Part shown: positions 36,323 to 44,768 of the stretch, piece by piece | How positions within the stretch are numbered: the stretch's first letter is position 1 | How the letters are laid out: each line of letters starts with the position of its first letter | Assembly: GCF_020523825.1 (NCBI RefSeq) | Contig: NZ_JAJALK010000010.1 | Location: 124,001-188,000, forward strand | Direction: 5' to 3' | DNA length: 64,000 bases | Origin: Methylobacterium brachiatum | GTDB lineage: Bacteria; Pseudomonadota; Alphaproteobacteria; Rhizobiales; Beijerinckiaceae | Notes under the pieces: generated by a model | Seen by the model: only the letters and a program-made list of their open reading frames with translations | What the model was told of the DNA's origin: nothing | The model's database searches: none | Made by a program: the position numbers and the translations under genes

Positions 36323-36974
36323 AGCCCTTCTCGCCGTCGGCGCGCTCCTCGCGCTCGCAGGCCCCGCCCTGGCCGGGGACAAGCCTCTCTACGGCTACGG
36401 CACGCGCCCGACCCAGGCGCAGATCGACGCCTGGAACATCGACGTGCGCGGGCAGGACGGCCTCGGCCTTCCGGCCGGCAAGGGCAGCGTCGATCAGGGC
36501 AGCGAGGTCTTCGCCGAGAAATGCGCCGCCTGTCACGGCACCTTCGGCGAGGGTGTCGACCGTTGGCCGAAGCTCGCGGGTGGCGAAGGCACCCTGAAGG
36601 CGGACCGCCCGGAGCCGACGGTGGGCAGCTACTGGCCCTTCGCGGCGACCCTCTACGACTACATCGGCCGGGCGATGCCGTTCCCGAACCCGCGCAGCCT
36701 TGCGCCGGACGAGGTCTACGCGCTCACCGCCTACATCCTGAACCTCAACAACCTCGTTCCCGGCGACTTCGTGGCCGACAAGGACAGTCTGCCCAAGGTC
36801 GGGATGCCCAACCACGACAACTTCACCTGGGAGGATCCGCGGCCCGACACCCGCGCCGAGCCGTGCATGAGCAACTGCCGCGATCCGAAGGCGGTCACCA
36901 TCACCTCGACCGCCGAGGGCAAGACCCTGACCCCGCGCACCACGGGGCCCCTCGACGACATGCAGCCGAAATGA
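36306..36974 (+). CDS. soxD: SoxD-like c-type cytochrome, single heme
   Basis: 222 aa from ATG at 36306 (another ATG at 36291). Signal peptide, then one heme site in AEKCAACHGTFGEG and distal Met candidates in GRAMPFPNP. It pairs with SoxC as electron acceptor. Paracoccus SoxD is longer with two hemes; here the second heme domain is absent and the C terminus ends in a CMSNCRD segment, so this is the short monoheme form. Starts inside the end of soxC. Confidence 0.86.
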   Translation: MSRPLEALLAVGALLALAGPALAGDKPLYGYGTRPTQAQIDAWNIDVRGQDGLGLPAGKGSVDQGSEVFAEKCAACHGTFGEGVDRWPKLAGGEGTLKADRPEPTVGSYWPFAATLYDYIGRAMPFPNPRSLAPDEVYALTAYILNLNNLVPGDFVADKDSLPKVGMPNHDNFTWEDPRPDTRAEPCMSNCRDPKAVTITSTAEGKTLTPRTTGPLDDMQPK

Positions 36975-36994
36975 CGTCCCCGAAGGAGGCCCCC

Positions 36995-37342
36995 ATGCGC
37001 CGGCATCCCGTCACGGCACTCCTGGCCGCCGCCCTGATCCTCGCCCCGGCGGGAGCCGCCCTGGCGCAGGGCGATGCGGCCGAGGGGAAGGCCATCGCGT
37101 TCGACCGCGGCCGGGGCAACTGCCTGTCCTGCCACGCAATTCCCGGCGGCGACCTGCCGGGCAATATCGGCCCATCGCTGGCGGGCCTGAAGGAGCGCTA
37201 CCCGAACCGCGAGGACGTCGTCGCGATCATCCGCGACGAGACCTTGCGCAACCCGGCGACGGTGATGCCGCCGTTCGGGCGGAACCTGCTCCTCTCCGAC
37301 CGGGAGATCCGGTCCGTCGTCGAGTACCTCTATTCGTACTGA
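36995..37342 (+). CDS. soxX: SoxX monoheme cytochrome c of the SoxAX complex
   Basis: 115 aa. ATG at 36995 follows GGAGG by 5 bases and was preferred over the ATG at 36971. Signal peptide (LLAAALILAPAGAALA), heme site GNCLSCHAIPGGDLPGNIGPSL, and TVMPPFGRN with the Met ligand. SoxAX links thiosulfate to SoxYZ. Confidence 0.92.
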   Translation: MRRHPVTALLAAALILAPAGAALAQGDAAEGKAIAFDRGRGNCLSCHAIPGGDLPGNIGPSLAGLKERYPNREDVVAIIRDETLRNPATVMPPFGRNLLLSDREIRSVVEYLYSY

Positions 37343-37355
37343 AAGGGAGGCCGTC

Positions 37356-37844
37356 ATGGCTGCCTATGACAGCAAGATGTTCGACCGTCGCTTCGTCCTC
37401 CGGGCGGCGGGTCTCGGGAGCGTTCTGGCGGCGACCGGCTTCGGTTTCCCGCTCCGGGCTTCGGCCAGTACCGCGGCCGCCTATCCCGCCGATGCCTTCA
37501 AGCAGAAGGGCGAGGCGGACGCCGTGAAGACGCTGTTCGGGCAGGCCGCCACGGCCTCCGACAAGGTGAAGCTCGACGCGCCCGAGATCGCCGAGAACGG
37601 CGCCGTCGTGCCGGTGTCGGTCAGCACCGACCTGCCGGACGTGACCGCGATCGCGATCCTCGTCGCCGAGAACCCGAGCGCGCTGGCCGCCCTGTACAAG
37701 TTCGCGCCCGGCACGCCGCCCACCGTGGCGAGCCGCCTGAAGATGGCCAAGACCACGCCGGTCATCGCCGTCGTGGAGGCCGGGGGCAAGCTCTACAGCG
37801 CGACCAGGGAAGTGAAGGTCACGGTCGGTGGCTGCGGCGGCTGA
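37356..37844 (+). CDS. soxY: SoxY sulfur carrier subunit
   Basis: 162 aa with a Tat-type signal (FDRRFVLRAAGLGSVLAATG). The C terminus ends in VTVGGCGG, the flexible arm whose cysteine carries the sulfur intermediates. Preceded by GGGAGG. Forms SoxYZ with the next gene. Confidence 0.95.
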   Translation: MAAYDSKMFDRRFVLRAAGLGSVLAATGFGFPLRASASTAAAYPADAFKQKGEADAVKTLFGQAATASDKVKLDAPEIAENGAVVPVSVSTDLPDVTAIAILVAENPSALAALYKFAPGTPPTVASRLKMAKTTPVIAVVEAGGKLYSATREVKVTVGGCGG

Positions 37845-37872
37845 CGACGATCACACGACGGGAGGAACACAG

Positions 37873-38184
37873 ATGCCATCGACCATCCGCGTGCGCGCGA
37901 CCGCCAGCGGCGACCAGACCGATGTCCAGTCGCTCATCCAGCATCCCATGGATTCCGGCTATGTGAAGGATGCCAAGGGGGAGCTGATCCCTCCGCACTA
38001 CATCGAGACCGTCACCTTCGAGCATGACGGCAAGGTGGTGCTCACCGCCTTCTGGGGGCCGGCAGTCTCCAAGGACCCGTACCTGAAGTTCAAGTTCTCC
38101 GGGGCCAAGAAGGGCGACGAGCTCAAGGTTACTTGGACCGATAATCTGGGCAAGACGGATTCGTCCGTCGCCAAGATCGGATGA
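37873..38184 (+). CDS. soxZ: SoxZ sulfur carrier partner
   Basis: 103 aa from ATG at 37873, just after GGGAGGAAC. Immunoglobulin-like fold expected; seen are the HPMDSGYVKD and IPPHYIETVTFEHDGKVV segments and the absence of a signal peptide, as usual since it is exported bound to SoxY. Stop overlaps the soxA start (ATGA). Confidence 0.95.
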   Translation: MPSTIRVRATASGDQTDVQSLIQHPMDSGYVKDAKGELIPPHYIETVTFEHDGKVVLTAFWGPAVSKDPYLKFKFSGAKKGDELKVTWTDNLGKTDSSVAKIG

Positions 38185-39041
38185 GTGCCCGCCACGCCCC
38201 GGCGGCCGGGCTCGCCCTGGTCCTCGGCCTCGCCGTCTGCGGCATCGCCGGGGCGCGTGCCGCCGACGCCGTCGATCCGAAGGCCGATATGAAGGCGTTC
38301 CAGGCCTATTTCTACGAGAAATTCCCGAACGTGAAGCACGAGGACTTCGTGAACGGGCCGTATTCGATGGACGAAGGCATGCGCAAGCAATGGGAAGAGA
38401 AAGAAGAGTTTCCTCCCTATGACTTCGCCGTCGAAAAGGGCAAGGAACTGTTCGAGACGCCGTTCAAGAACGGCAAGACCTTTGCCGACTGTTTTGAGAA
38501 TGGCGGGATCGGCGTGCGCCAGACCTATCCGCGCTTCGACGCCAAGCTCGGCGAGGTCGTCACGCTCGAATACGCGGTCAACCGCTGTCTTACCGAGAAC
38601 GGTGAGACGCCCTATTCATACGTGAAGGACGACATGGCCGCCGTGACCGCCTACATGGCGTTCACCTCGCGCGGAAAACCCTTCGCGATCACGGTGCCGG
38701 ACGATCCGCGGGCGCTCGCGGCCTACGAGGCCGGCAAGCAGTACTTCTACACCCGCCGGGGGCAGCTCAACTTCTCCTGCGCGAGCTGCCACGTCCAGAA
38801 TCCCGGCCGCCGCATCCGCGCCGAGGTTCTGGCGCCAGCGCTCGGCATTACCGCGGCCCTGCCGATCTACCGCTCCGAATGGGGCGGGATGGGCACGGCG
38901 ACCCGCCGCTACATGTCCTGCAACAGCCAGGTCCGCGGCACCCCGCTGGCGCCCGACGACCCGCTCTATCGCGACGTCGACTATTTCCTCTCCTTCATGA
39001 GCAACGGGCTGCCGATCTCCGGCCCCGGTGCGCGTCCGTGA
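38181..39041 (+). CDS. soxA: SoxA c-type cytochrome, thiosulfate-binding catalytic subunit
   Basis: 286 aa with a signal peptide. The catalytic C-terminal heme site is in NFSCASCHVQNPGRRI, and the axial cysteine-persulfide ligand in RRYMSCNSQVRG. The N-terminal domain keeps a cysteine (FADCFENGG) and an RCLTENGE segment but no CxxCH, so this is the one-heme SoxA type. With SoxX it forms the thiosulfate-to-SoxY conjugating enzyme. Confidence 0.94.
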   Translation: MSARHAPAAGLALVLGLAVCGIAGARAADAVDPKADMKAFQAYFYEKFPNVKHEDFVNGPYSMDEGMRKQWEEKEEFPPYDFAVEKGKELFETPFKNGKTFADCFENGGIGVRQTYPRFDAKLGEVVTLEYAVNRCLTENGETPYSYVKDDMAAVTAYMAFTSRGKPFAITVPDDPRALAAYEAGKQYFYTRRGQLNFSCASCHVQNPGRRIRAEVLAPALGITAALPIYRSEWGGMGTATRRYMSCNSQVRGTPLAPDDPLYRDVDYFLSFMSNGLPISGPGARP

Positions 39042-39049
39042 GGTCCGGC

Positions 39050-39358
39050 ATGATCTCGGCATTCGCGCGCGTGGTCCTCGTGTTCCTTCTGCTCCCGGGC
39101 TCGGCCGCCCTGGCGGCGAACGCGCAGGAAGCGAACGACGCCTATGCAGCGGCCAAGGCGCTGTCCGACAAGGCCGCCGCCAACAAGAACCAGTGGCCCG
39201 CCACGGCGACGGCACTCGCCGCCGCGAAGGCCGCGAGCGAGGCGGGTCGCACCGACGAGGCCCTCGCCAAGGCGAAGGAAGCCGAGGCGCTGGCCCGCGC
39301 CTCCATCGACCAGACCGAGCGGGAGAAGACCGCCTGGAAGGATGCGGTGATCCGATGA
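39050..39358 (+). CDS. soxK: SoxK-like SoxAX-binding protein
   Basis: 102 aa from ATG at 39050; GTG at 39038 is also possible. Signal peptide (VVLVFLLLPGSAALA), then a short helical hairpin rich in Ala/Lys/Glu (QEANDAYAAAKALSDKAA, TDEALAKAKEAEALARA). Size, position between soxA and soxB and this composition fit SoxK/SAXB, the third subunit of some SoxAX complexes. The stop overlaps soxB's ATG. Confidence 0.75.
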   Translation: MISAFARVVLVFLLLPGSAALAANAQEANDAYAAAKALSDKAAANKNQWPATATALAAAKAASEAGRTDEALAKAKEAEALARASIDQTEREKTAWKDAVIR

Positions 39359-41136
39359 CGCGCGACCTCGACGCATCGAGCCCCGGCCTGCGCCGGCGGC
39401 AACTCCTCCAGGCCGGCGGCGCCGCCCTGGCACTGCCGTTCCTGTGGCGCCGCGCCCTGGCGCAGGACACGGGCGCCGGCCTCTACGAGCTGCAGCCGTT
39501 CGGCAATGCCCGCCTCCTGCACATGACCGACACCCATGCCCAGCTGCGGCCGGTCCTGTTCAGGGAGCCGAGCGTCAATATCGGCATCGGTGCGATGCGT
39601 GGCCGCCCGCCCCACCTTGTCGGCGAGGCGTTCCTGAAGCGGTTCGGCATCGCCCCCGGCAGCCGCGAGGGCTACGCCTTCACCTATCTCGACTTCGAGG
39701 CGGGCGCGAAGCGCTACGGCCGGCTCGGCGGATTCGCGCATCTGCGGAGCCTCGTCGGCCGGCTGCGCGCCGAGGCGCCCGGCGGCCATGCCATGCTCGT
39801 GGACGGCGGCGACCTCTGGCAGGGCAGCGGCCTCTCGAATGCCCGCAAGGGCGCCGACATGGTCGAGGCAGCCAATCTCCTGGGCATCGAGGCCATGACC
39901 GGCCACTGGGAGTTCACCTACGGGCAGGATGGGCTTCGGGCCAATCTCGACCGGTTCAAGGGCGAGTTCCTGGCGCAGAATGTGTTCCTCACGGAGGAGG
40001 CGGCCTTCAACGAGGCGCCGGCCTTCGATTCCGCGTCCGGCCGGGTGTTCAAGCCGGCGACCGTGAAGGCGTTCGGCGACCGCCGCGTGGCGATCATCGG
40101 TCAGGCCTTCCCCTACGTGCCGATCGCCCACCCGAAGCGCTTCACGCCGGACTGGACCTTCGGCATCCGCGACCACGAACTCCAGGCCCTGGTGGACGAC
40201 CTCCGGGGGAAGGAGAAGGTCGACGCCGTGGTGCTGCTCTCCCACAACGGCATGGATGTCGATCTGAAGCTCGCGAGCCGCGTCTCCGGTATCGACCTCA
40301 TCCTCGGGGGCCACACCCACGACGCGGTGCCCGAGCCGGTCGCGGTGGAGAACTCCGGCGGCAAGACGCTGGTCTCGAATGCCGGCTCGAACGGCAAGTT
40401 CCTGGCGGTGGTCGATCTCGACCTCGCCCCGGGCTCTCTGCGGGGCATCCGCTACCGCCTGCTCCCGGTCTTCGCCGACCTCCTGAAGCCCGATGCCGAG
40501 ATGGAGGCGTTGATCGCCTCCCTCGAAGCCCCGCACGCGGCCGCGTTCGGACGGCGCGTCGCAACCGCGGAAGGCCTGCTCTACCGCCGGGGCAATTTCA
40601 CCGGCACGATGGACCATCTGCTCTGCGACGCCCTGCGCGGGCAGCTCGACGCGGAGATCTCCCTGTCGCCGGGCTTTCGCTGGGGCACCACGACGCTCGC
40701 CGGCGGCGAGATCACGGCTGCCGACGTGCTGGCCCAGACCGCGACGACCTATTCGGAGGTCTACGTCCAGCCGATGACCGGCGCCCAGATCCGCTCGATC
40801 CTGGAGGATGTCTGCGACAACCTCTTCAATCCGGATCCGTATTATCAGCAGGGCGGTGACATGGTCCGCGTCGGCGGCCTGAGCTATCGCTGCGAGCCCG
40901 GGGCCGAGAGCGGCAAGCGACTCTCGAACCTCACCCTCACGGGCGGCGCCCCCCTCGATCCGGCCAGAACCTACAAGGTGGCGGGCTGGGCCTCGGTGAA
41001 CACGCAGGAGGGCAAGCCGGTCTGGGAGGTTCTGGAGGCCCATCTCGGGCGCTCGGGCAGGGCCACCCTGTCTGCCGACAAGCCGGTCGAGGTCGGTGGC
41101 GTCGCGGGCAATCCCGGCTATGGCGGAGCGGCGTGA
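39355..41136 (+). CDS. soxB: thiosulfohydrolase SoxB
   Basis: 593 aa from ATG at 39355. Tat signal LRRRQLLQAGGAALALPFLW. Dinuclear Mn site motifs: HMTDTHAQLRPV, LVDGGDLWQGSG, GHWEFTYG (the family usually GNHE-like), VLLSHNGMDVD and LGGHTHDAVP. It cleaves sulfate from the SoxY-bound intermediate. The C-terminal 5'-nucleotidase-like domain (TTYSEVYVQPMTG) is complete. Confidence 0.95.
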   Translation: MTRDLDASSPGLRRRQLLQAGGAALALPFLWRRALAQDTGAGLYELQPFGNARLLHMTDTHAQLRPVLFREPSVNIGIGAMRGRPPHLVGEAFLKRFGIAPGSREGYAFTYLDFEAGAKRYGRLGGFAHLRSLVGRLRAEAPGGHAMLVDGGDLWQGSGLSNARKGADMVEAANLLGIEAMTGHWEFTYGQDGLRANLDRFKGEFLAQNVFLTEEAAFNEAPAFDSASGRVFKPATVKAFGDRRVAIIGQAFPYVPIAHPKRFTPDWTFGIRDHELQALVDDLRGKEKVDAVVLLSHNGMDVDLKLASRVSGIDLILGGHTHDAVPEPVAVENSGGKTLVSNAGSNGKFLAVVDLDLAPGSLRGIRYRLLPVFADLLKPDAEMEALIASLEAPHAAAFGRRVATAEGLLYRRGNFTGTMDHLLCDALRGQLDAEISLSPGFRWGTTTLAGGEITAADVLAQTATTYSEVYVQPMTGAQIRSILEDVCDNLFNPDPYYQQGGDMVRVGGLSYRCEPGAESGKRLSNLTLTGGAPLDPARTYKVAGWASVNTQEGKPVWEVLEAHLGRSGRATLSADKPVEVGGVAGNPGYGGAA

Positions 41137-41600
41137 GCCGGTTCGGCCTCCCGCGCAGGCTGCTGCTCGGCGCAGCTCTGGCTCCGGTCGCCGCACAAGC
41201 GGCCGGAACCGTCGGCGGCGGCCCGGCGCCGGAGGTATCGGCCTTCGCCGAGCATCGCCTCGCCCTGCAGCTCTCCGAGCGCGAGCCGCACCGGCAGGAC
41301 CTCGTGCTCAGCGTCGCCAACAACGTGCTCAAGGCCTATGGACCGGACAAGGTCGCCATCGAGGTGGTCGCCTTCGGCCCCGGCATCGACCTCCTGCGGG
41401 CGGAGAGTCCCCGGAGGAGCGCGGTCGACAGTCTCGTGTCGCAGGGCGTGCGCTTCGACCTGTGCCTGAACACCGTCGAGACCATCGCCCGCGAGACCGG
41501 GCAACGGCCGGCGCTCAACCCGCACGCCATCCCGGTCGAGGCTGGGGTGGTGCAACTCATGACGCTCGCCGAGGCCGGGTACATCCTGGTCCGGCCCTGA
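41133..41600 (+). CDS. DsrE-family exported protein
   Basis: 155 aa, GTG at 41133 overlapping the soxB stop (GTGA). Signal sequence PRRLLLGAALAPVAAQA. DsrE-like core: VANNVLKAYGPDKVAIEVVAFGPGI, a cysteine in VRFDLCLNTVETIA, and the ending VEAGVVQLMTLAEAGYILVRP, as in small periplasmic DsrE proteins near sox genes. Role unknown, perhaps binding a persulfide on its cysteine. Confidence 0.83.
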   Translation: MSRFGLPRRLLLGAALAPVAAQAAGTVGGGPAPEVSAFAEHRLALQLSEREPHRQDLVLSVANNVLKAYGPDKVAIEVVAFGPGIDLLRAESPRRSAVDSLVSQGVRFDLCLNTVETIARETGQRPALNPHAIPVEAGVVQLMTLAEAGYILVRP

Positions 41601-41613
41601 CCGGGGATCCGCC

Positions 41614-42069
41614 ATGCGACAGCCCGCCCGACGCCTGATCCTGCTCCTGCTGGCCGGGCTCGCCGCCGCCCCGGTCTCAGCCGCCGAAGCGGGCAAGCAG
41701 CACCGCGTGGTGTTCCAGGTGGACACGGCCGACCCGGCCACGATGAACCTGACGCTCAACAACGCCACCAACGTCGTCGACTACTACCGCGCCAAGAACG
41801 AGGAGGTGGAGATCGACATCGTCGCCTTCGGGCCGGGCCTCGCCATGTACCGGGCCGACAAGTCCACCGTGGCCGACCGGATCGCGCACTTCGCCGATTA
41901 CGGCTTCCCGTCGAAGATCCAGTTCTCGGCCTGCAACAACACGAAGACCGCCATGGAGAGGGCCGAGGGCCATCCGATCACGCTGCTGCCGCAGGCGACG
42001 ATCGTCCCATCCGGTGTGGTGCAGGTCATGGAGCGGCAGGAGCAGGGGTGGAGCTATGTACGGCCGTAA
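41614..42069 (+). CDS. DsrE-family exported protein
   Basis: 151 aa with a signal peptide (RLILLLLAGLAAAPVSA). Core: NNATNVVDYYRAKNEEVEIDIVAFGPGLAMY, cysteine in IQFSACNNTKTAM, end PSGVVQVMERQEQGWSYVRP. A paralog of the preceding gene. Overlaps the next start by 14 bases. Confidence 0.86.
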   Translation: MRQPARRLILLLLAGLAAAPVSAAEAGKQHRVVFQVDTADPATMNLTLNNATNVVDYYRAKNEEVEIDIVAFGPGLAMYRADKSTVADRIAHFADYGFPSKIQFSACNNTKTAMERAEGHPITLLPQATIVPSGVVQVMERQEQGWSYVRP

Positions 42070-42571
42070 GGTGATCAGCCGGCGCGCGGTCTCCGTCGCC
42101 CTCGCGAGCCTGTTCCTCGTCCGCCCGGCCGCGGCAGAGGAGGCGCTCGTCACCTACAAGTCGGTTTCACCCGACATCGCCTTCGAGATCGCCCAGGCTG
42201 CCTTGAAGCGGTGCCGGGAGGACGGGCTTCAGGTGGCGGTCGTGGTCATGGACCGGTTCGGTGCGCCGCTCGTGCTGCTGCGCGACCGCTTCGCCGGCCT
42301 GCCCTCGGCGACCACGGCCTCGTCCAAGGCCTACACCGCACTGAGCTTCCGCAGCACCACGGCGGAGTTCGCCAAAGGCATCGCGACGCAGCGCCTCGAT
42401 GCCGGCCTCGGCCGGTTGCCGAACGTGGTCGCCATGGCCGGCGGCCTGCCCATAGAGGCGGGTGGGGGCATCGTCGGCGCGGTGGGCGTATCCGGCGCGC
42501 CGGGGGGCGACAAGGACGATGCCTGCGCCGCCGCCGGCATCGAAGCTGTGCGGGACAAGCTGGATTTCTGA
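42056..42571 (+). CDS. GlcG/HbpS-family heme-binding-like protein, exported
   Basis: 171 aa from ATG at 42056 inside the end of the preceding gene. Signal peptide (SRRAVSVALASLFLVRPAAA). Core typical of GlcG/HbpS: LQVAVVVMDRFGAPLVLLR, ASSKAYTALSFRSTT and the Gly-rich GGLPIEAGGGIVGAVGVSGA. The ligand (heme or other) is unknown. Last gene of the continuous soxC-to-here transcript; 214 non-coding bases follow. Confidence 0.84.
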   Translation: MYGRKVISRRAVSVALASLFLVRPAAAEEALVTYKSVSPDIAFEIAQAALKRCREDGLQVAVVVMDRFGAPLVLLRDRFAGLPSATTASSKAYTALSFRSTTAEFAKGIATQRLDAGLGRLPNVVAMAGGLPIEAGGGIVGAVGVSGAPGGDKDDACAAAGIEAVRDKLDF

Positions 42572-42785
42572 GGCGACCGGACCTTGTTGTCGTCATCGAC
42601 TTTCGAAGACTTCATCCCCTCCAGAGAGTTCAATGGCAAAGCAGCGGGGCATCTTGCAGCGCTCCACCCTACACCCGCCGAAGGACTTTTCCGTTCGGAT
42701 CCTTATCGTCCCATCGTCTTGAGGCATGGCAAGGCATCGACGTTCGTTTGACGCTGACGGCGCGAAGCCGCCAACGGAGGAACCA

Positions 42786-43754
42786 ATGCTCTCAGCAGGA
42801 TGGCGCACCCTGATTGCGATGGCGTGCGCGACGAGCGTCCAAGTGATGCCGGGCTACGCTTCAGAACTCTCTGTCGACCGGTTACCGCCCTGGCAGAATG
42901 GCGCCAACAACCCCGCCCAGGACAAGGGCCTGGAATTTACGGTCAAGGAAGCTGACAACCTCGCCGACTTCCACGGCGATGTTACGAATGCTCGCCTCGT
43001 GCTCTATGTCGGCGGCAATTACTTCTTTGCCATGGCACCGCTGGTGGCGGCCTTCGAGGCGAAACACACCGATCTCAAGGGCCGCATCTATTACGAGACC
43101 ATCCCGCCTGGGCTCCTCGCGCGGCAGATGAAGGCCGGCGGGCGCATTACCGTCGGCAACATGACCTGGACGGCTAAGCCCGATGCCTATTTCTCGGGGC
43201 TCATGGCCGTGAGGCGTCTGATCGAGGCCGGCGAGCTCGTCGGCCCTCCGACGATCTACGCCACGAACCAGCTCGCAATCATGGTTCCCAGGGGCAACCC
43301 GGCCGGGGTGAAGGGTCTGGCCGATCTCGCCCGGCCGGGCCTCAAGCTCGCCATGCCGAACCCAGAATTCGAAGGCGTGGCCCGCCAGATCAAGGCCGCT
43401 TTAGCCAAGGCGGGCGGTGACGCACTGGTAAAGGCGGTCTACGAGACCAAGGTCGCTGACGGCACGACCCTGCTGACCAGAATGCATCACCGGCAGACGC
43501 CCGTCTGGCTGATGCACGGGCGCGCCGAGGCTGGCATGACGTGGCGCTCCGAAACAATCTTCCAGGAACAGGCTGGATTGCCGACTGGGCGCGTCGACAT
43601 TCCGGCCGACCAGAATGCCACGGGAATCTATGCCGGCGCGGTGGTCAAGGACGCCATCCATCCCGCCGAGGCGAAGCTCTGGCTCGACTTCCTCATGAGC
43701 GACGAGGCCAAGGCGATCTTTGCCCGCTACGGCTTCGGCGAATATCGACCCTGA
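42786..43754 (+). CDS. periplasmic substrate-binding protein (molybdate/sulfate-type)
   Basis: 322 aa from ATG at 42786, 4 bases after GGAGGAA-like sequence. Signal peptide, then a type II solute-binding fold: LVLYVGGNYFFAMAPLVAAFEAKH, YATNQLAIMVPRGNPAGVKGLADL, KLWLDFLMSDEAKAIF. No ABC permease or ATPase is adjacent, so it may serve a distant transporter or act alone as a periplasmic binder. The ligand is probably an oxyanion or sulfur compound by context only. Confidence 0.8.
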   Translation: MLSAGWRTLIAMACATSVQVMPGYASELSVDRLPPWQNGANNPAQDKGLEFTVKEADNLADFHGDVTNARLVLYVGGNYFFAMAPLVAAFEAKHTDLKGRIYYETIPPGLLARQMKAGGRITVGNMTWTAKPDAYFSGLMAVRRLIEAGELVGPPTIYATNQLAIMVPRGNPAGVKGLADLARPGLKLAMPNPEFEGVARQIKAALAKAGGDALVKAVYETKVADGTTLLTRMHHRQTPVWLMHGRAEAGMTWRSETIFQEQAGLPTGRVDIPADQNATGIYAGAVVKDAIHPAEAKLWLDFLMSDEAKAIFARYGFGEYRP

Positions 43755-43957
43755 GCTGCCCTGGGTCGGGCGCTACGCGCCAGAGCGCGGTTGAGCGCTT
43801 TCAAGCTCCGGTCGTCCCTGGAACAAAGTTCGTGGGCGAAGGCGTTTTCCAAGTATACCGCCTCCGACGAGCGTATCGGCCGCCTGGTCGCCGATGCCTC
43901 CGTGGCCCAGGCAAGGGTGAGCAGCCCGACGAGCGCCAGCACGGCTGTCCCAGGCAT
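43727..43957 (-). CDS. small exported protein, tentative
   Basis: 76 aa from ATG at 43957, 8 bases after the preceding gene's stop, with GTGAGG upstream. Signal-like N terminus (MPGTAVLALVGLLTLAWATEASA). The mature part is short and basic with one cysteine (FAHELCSRDD). Its 3' end overlaps the convergent binding-protein gene by 28 bases. No family recognised; the signal peptide and spacing are the main support. Confidence 0.45.
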   Translation of the reverse strand: MPGTAVLALVGLLTLAWATEASATRRPIRSSEAVYLENAFAHELCSRDDRSLKALNRALARSARPRAAQGRYSPKP

Positions 43958-43965
43958 CGCGCGCC

Positions 43966-44736
43966 TCACTTCGCGTAATGGAAGCCAGCCTGCTGCAATT
44001 CGGGCAGCGTGCCGACGGCCCCGGGGGTGAGCACCACGCCTGGGATCAGGTGGTTCGTGAGTTCTGCCGCCAGTGCGTCGTGCGATAGCTTGTCGGGGTT
44101 GAGGTCGCGCTTGATGAGCGCGGCCGCCTGCTCCCAGATCGCGTTGTGGCAGGAAAGGAACACGACGCCCCGGGCCATCAGCGCGGGGATGGAATTGTTT
44201 TCCGGCGAGAACACGCCCGCCGGATCCTCGAAACTGGCGGCATCTGCCTGCGCCGCCTTCTTGGCCACGATCAGCGTGTTGATTGCGAAGGCCTCGCCAG
44301 CGAGCTTCGTCAGTTGATACTTGTCCCACATCGCCTGGTCGTAGAGGGCAATGTTGGCCGAGCCGTGCGTTGCCGAAGCCGCCAGGAAATCGGGGTGTCG
44401 GAACGACCAGACCTGATTGTTCAGGGCGTTGCGCATCAGGTTGAGCCAGGGCCCGCCGATCTCGGTGTTGTCCCAGACCTGCCGCGGGCCGCCCCGGTAG
44501 GCAATCACCGCCGACAGGGCCTCGTGATCCCAGAGGTCGGGCCGGTCAAGGATCATTGGAACGGACTTGAATTCGCGACGCCGGGGCGCCTTCGCTAAGC
44601 ACTCCGAGAGCGCGCCCAAGGTCCGCGCACCCTCCGGCGATTCGGCGGCGCCGGCTGTCGTGGCGGAACGGGCTTCGGCAAGCCCCGCCGCGAGACCGGC
44701 ACCGAGGGCAAAAAGCGTGCGGCGTTCAGGATTCAT
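43966..44736 (-). CDS. Tat-exported protein with DsrE-like C-terminal region
   Basis: 256 aa. N-terminal signal NPERRTLFALGAGLAAG is twin-arginine-like. The body (WDHEALSAVIAYRGGPRQVWDN, WLNLMRNALNNQVWSF) is unfamiliar. The last 80 residues (ARGVVFLSCHNAIWEQA, IPGVVLTPGAVGTLPELQQAGFHYAK) share the cysteine and the closing pattern of the DsrE proteins here. It lies 32 bases downstream of tsdA on the same strand and probably belongs to the tsdB-tsdA transcript. Function unknown. Confidence 0.68.
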   Translation of the reverse strand: MNPERRTLFALGAGLAAGLAEARSATTAGAAESPEGARTLGALSECLAKAPRRREFKSVPMILDRPDLWDHEALSAVIAYRGGPRQVWDNTEIGGPWLNLMRNALNNQVWSFRHPDFLAASATHGSANIALYDQAMWDKYQLTKLAGEAFAINTLIVAKKAAQADAASFEDPAGVFSPENNSIPALMARGVVFLSCHNAIWEQAAALIKRDLNPDKLSHDALAAELTNHLIPGVVLTPGAVGTLPELQQAGFHYAK

Positions 44737-44768
44737 CTTAGTCCCTCCTGTCTGACCCCGACGACGGA

